DNA of 6,532 bases from Planococcus sp. (in: firmicutes) (lineage in GTDB: Bacteria > Bacillota > Bacilli > Bacillales_A > Planococcaceae), in the NCBI GenBank assembly GCA_030147455.1, contig JASKZU010000113.1, forward strand, positions 1 to 6,532. The letters are read 5' to 3'. The position numbers and the translations under genes were made by a program. Positions 6,161 through 6,532 of this stretch are shown here, piece by piece. Numbering within the stretch: the first letter of the stretch is position 1; each line of letters starts with the position of its first letter. The notes under the pieces are model-generated. The model ran no database searches. It had not been told where the DNA came from and saw only the letters and a program-made list of their open reading frames with translations.

Positions 6161-6532
6161 TTATTTGAACAAATAGCCGCGTTTGGCCAATACGTCTTTT
6201 AATTCGGGACGATGCGGCTTTTTCAGGAATACAGCCATCTGTTCGCTCCACGTGGCAACTTTTTGATTGCTTGTGCGTCCCGCGTAGTATTCAGAAATCG
6301 TTTGGTCGTAAGCCGGCAGCAGCTCGGCATATTTTGCTTCGTTATATTCGTTCTCGTGAAGAATGGCCTCTACCGGAAGGCGGGGCTTTACTTCATTCGC
6401 TTCGTTCGGTATGCCCACCGTCAATCCGTACACCGGAAAAACGCCGTCCGGCAAGCCCACGAGCTCACTGATCGCTTCCATATTATTGCGCACTCCGCCG
6501 ATATAGCAAATGCCATAGCCTTTTGCTTCAGC
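6161..6532 (-). CDS. nfsA: NADPH-dependent nitro/flavin reductase, NfsA/NfrA type, 5' end cut by window edge
   Basis: These are the C-terminal 123 residues of an FMN-containing nitroreductase that uses NADPH to reduce nitro compounds, quinones or flavin in the cytoplasm; the family is about 240-250 residues long, so about half is present. The fragment starts AEAKGYGICYIGGVRNN, where GGVRNN (12-17) is the conserved FMN-contact segment. GLTVGIP (36-42), KPRLP (49-53), HENEY (59-63), YDQTISEYY (75-83), RTSN (86-89) and TWSEQM (94-99) follow in the same order and spacing as in E. coli NfsA. The arginine of RTSN corresponds to the residue implicated in NADPH binding in NfsA/Frp. The protein ends in RGYLFK, a normal C-terminus for the group. 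Bacillus relatives are NfrA1 and YcnD; the exact subgroup cannot be settled from half a protein. The reading frame runs open to the window edge. The YwnB-like gene follows in the same direction. Confidence 0.9.
   Translation of the reverse strand, partial: AEAKGYGICYIGGVRNNMEAISELVGLPDGVFPVYGLTVGIPNEANEVKPRLPVEAILHENEYNEAKYAELLPAYDQTISEYYAGRTSNQKVATWSEQMAVFLKKPHRPELKDVLAKRGYLFK

Noticed and set aside
6162..6175. Inverted repeat TATTTGAACAAATA as a possible operator
   Set aside because: It lies at the stop codon of the nitroreductase gene within a probable operon, is short and AT-rich, and matches no operator I know.

Overview
This window looks like ordinary chromosomal sequence from a Gram-positive bacterium of the order Bacillales. 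A Planococcaceae-type organism (Planococcus, Planomicrobium or relatives) is my best guess. The reasons are strong AGGAGG-type ribosome binding sites, a textbook CcpA catabolite-repression site (cre), compact hairpin-plus-T-tract terminators, moderate GC content, and proteins that read like Bacillales family members. The genus is inference from sequence style, not a database match.

Layout from left to right. Positions 1-1434 (minus strand) hold the first 478 codons of an AMP-forming acyl-CoA synthetase; its C-terminus lies beyond the left edge. A perfect 14-bp cre palindrome sits just upstream of its ribosome binding site. Reading away from it on the plus strand is a two-gene unit (1589-2997): a SAM-dependent methyltransferase of the Methyltransf_32 type, and an 84-residue three-helix membrane protein coupled to it by an ATGA overlap. 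A bidirectional terminator (3009-3044) separates that unit from a convergent gene (3060-3479, minus) for an acidic protein of unknown function, possibly with a winged helix. Diverging from that gene is a two-gene ABC transporter operon (3629-5468, plus): a BcrA/NatA-type ATPase followed by a six-helix ABC-2 permease that starts at TTG inside the end of the ATPase gene. A second bidirectional terminator (5473-5505) closes it. The right end (5510-6532, minus) carries the last 123 codons of an NfsA-type NADPH nitroreductase, followed 36 bases later by a YwnB-like NAD(P)-binding oxidoreductase, probably one operon.

Functionally the window is a set of small independent units: fatty acid activation under carbon catabolite control, a methyltransferase with a membrane partner, an exporter-type ABC transporter of unknown substrate, and a redox pair. 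I see no rRNA, tRNA, insertion sequence, CRISPR array, prophage or defence island. I see no clearly novel multi-gene system. The least explained parts are the methyltransferase/small membrane protein pair and the acidic protein at 3060-3479. No stretch longer than about 160 bases lacks a gene.
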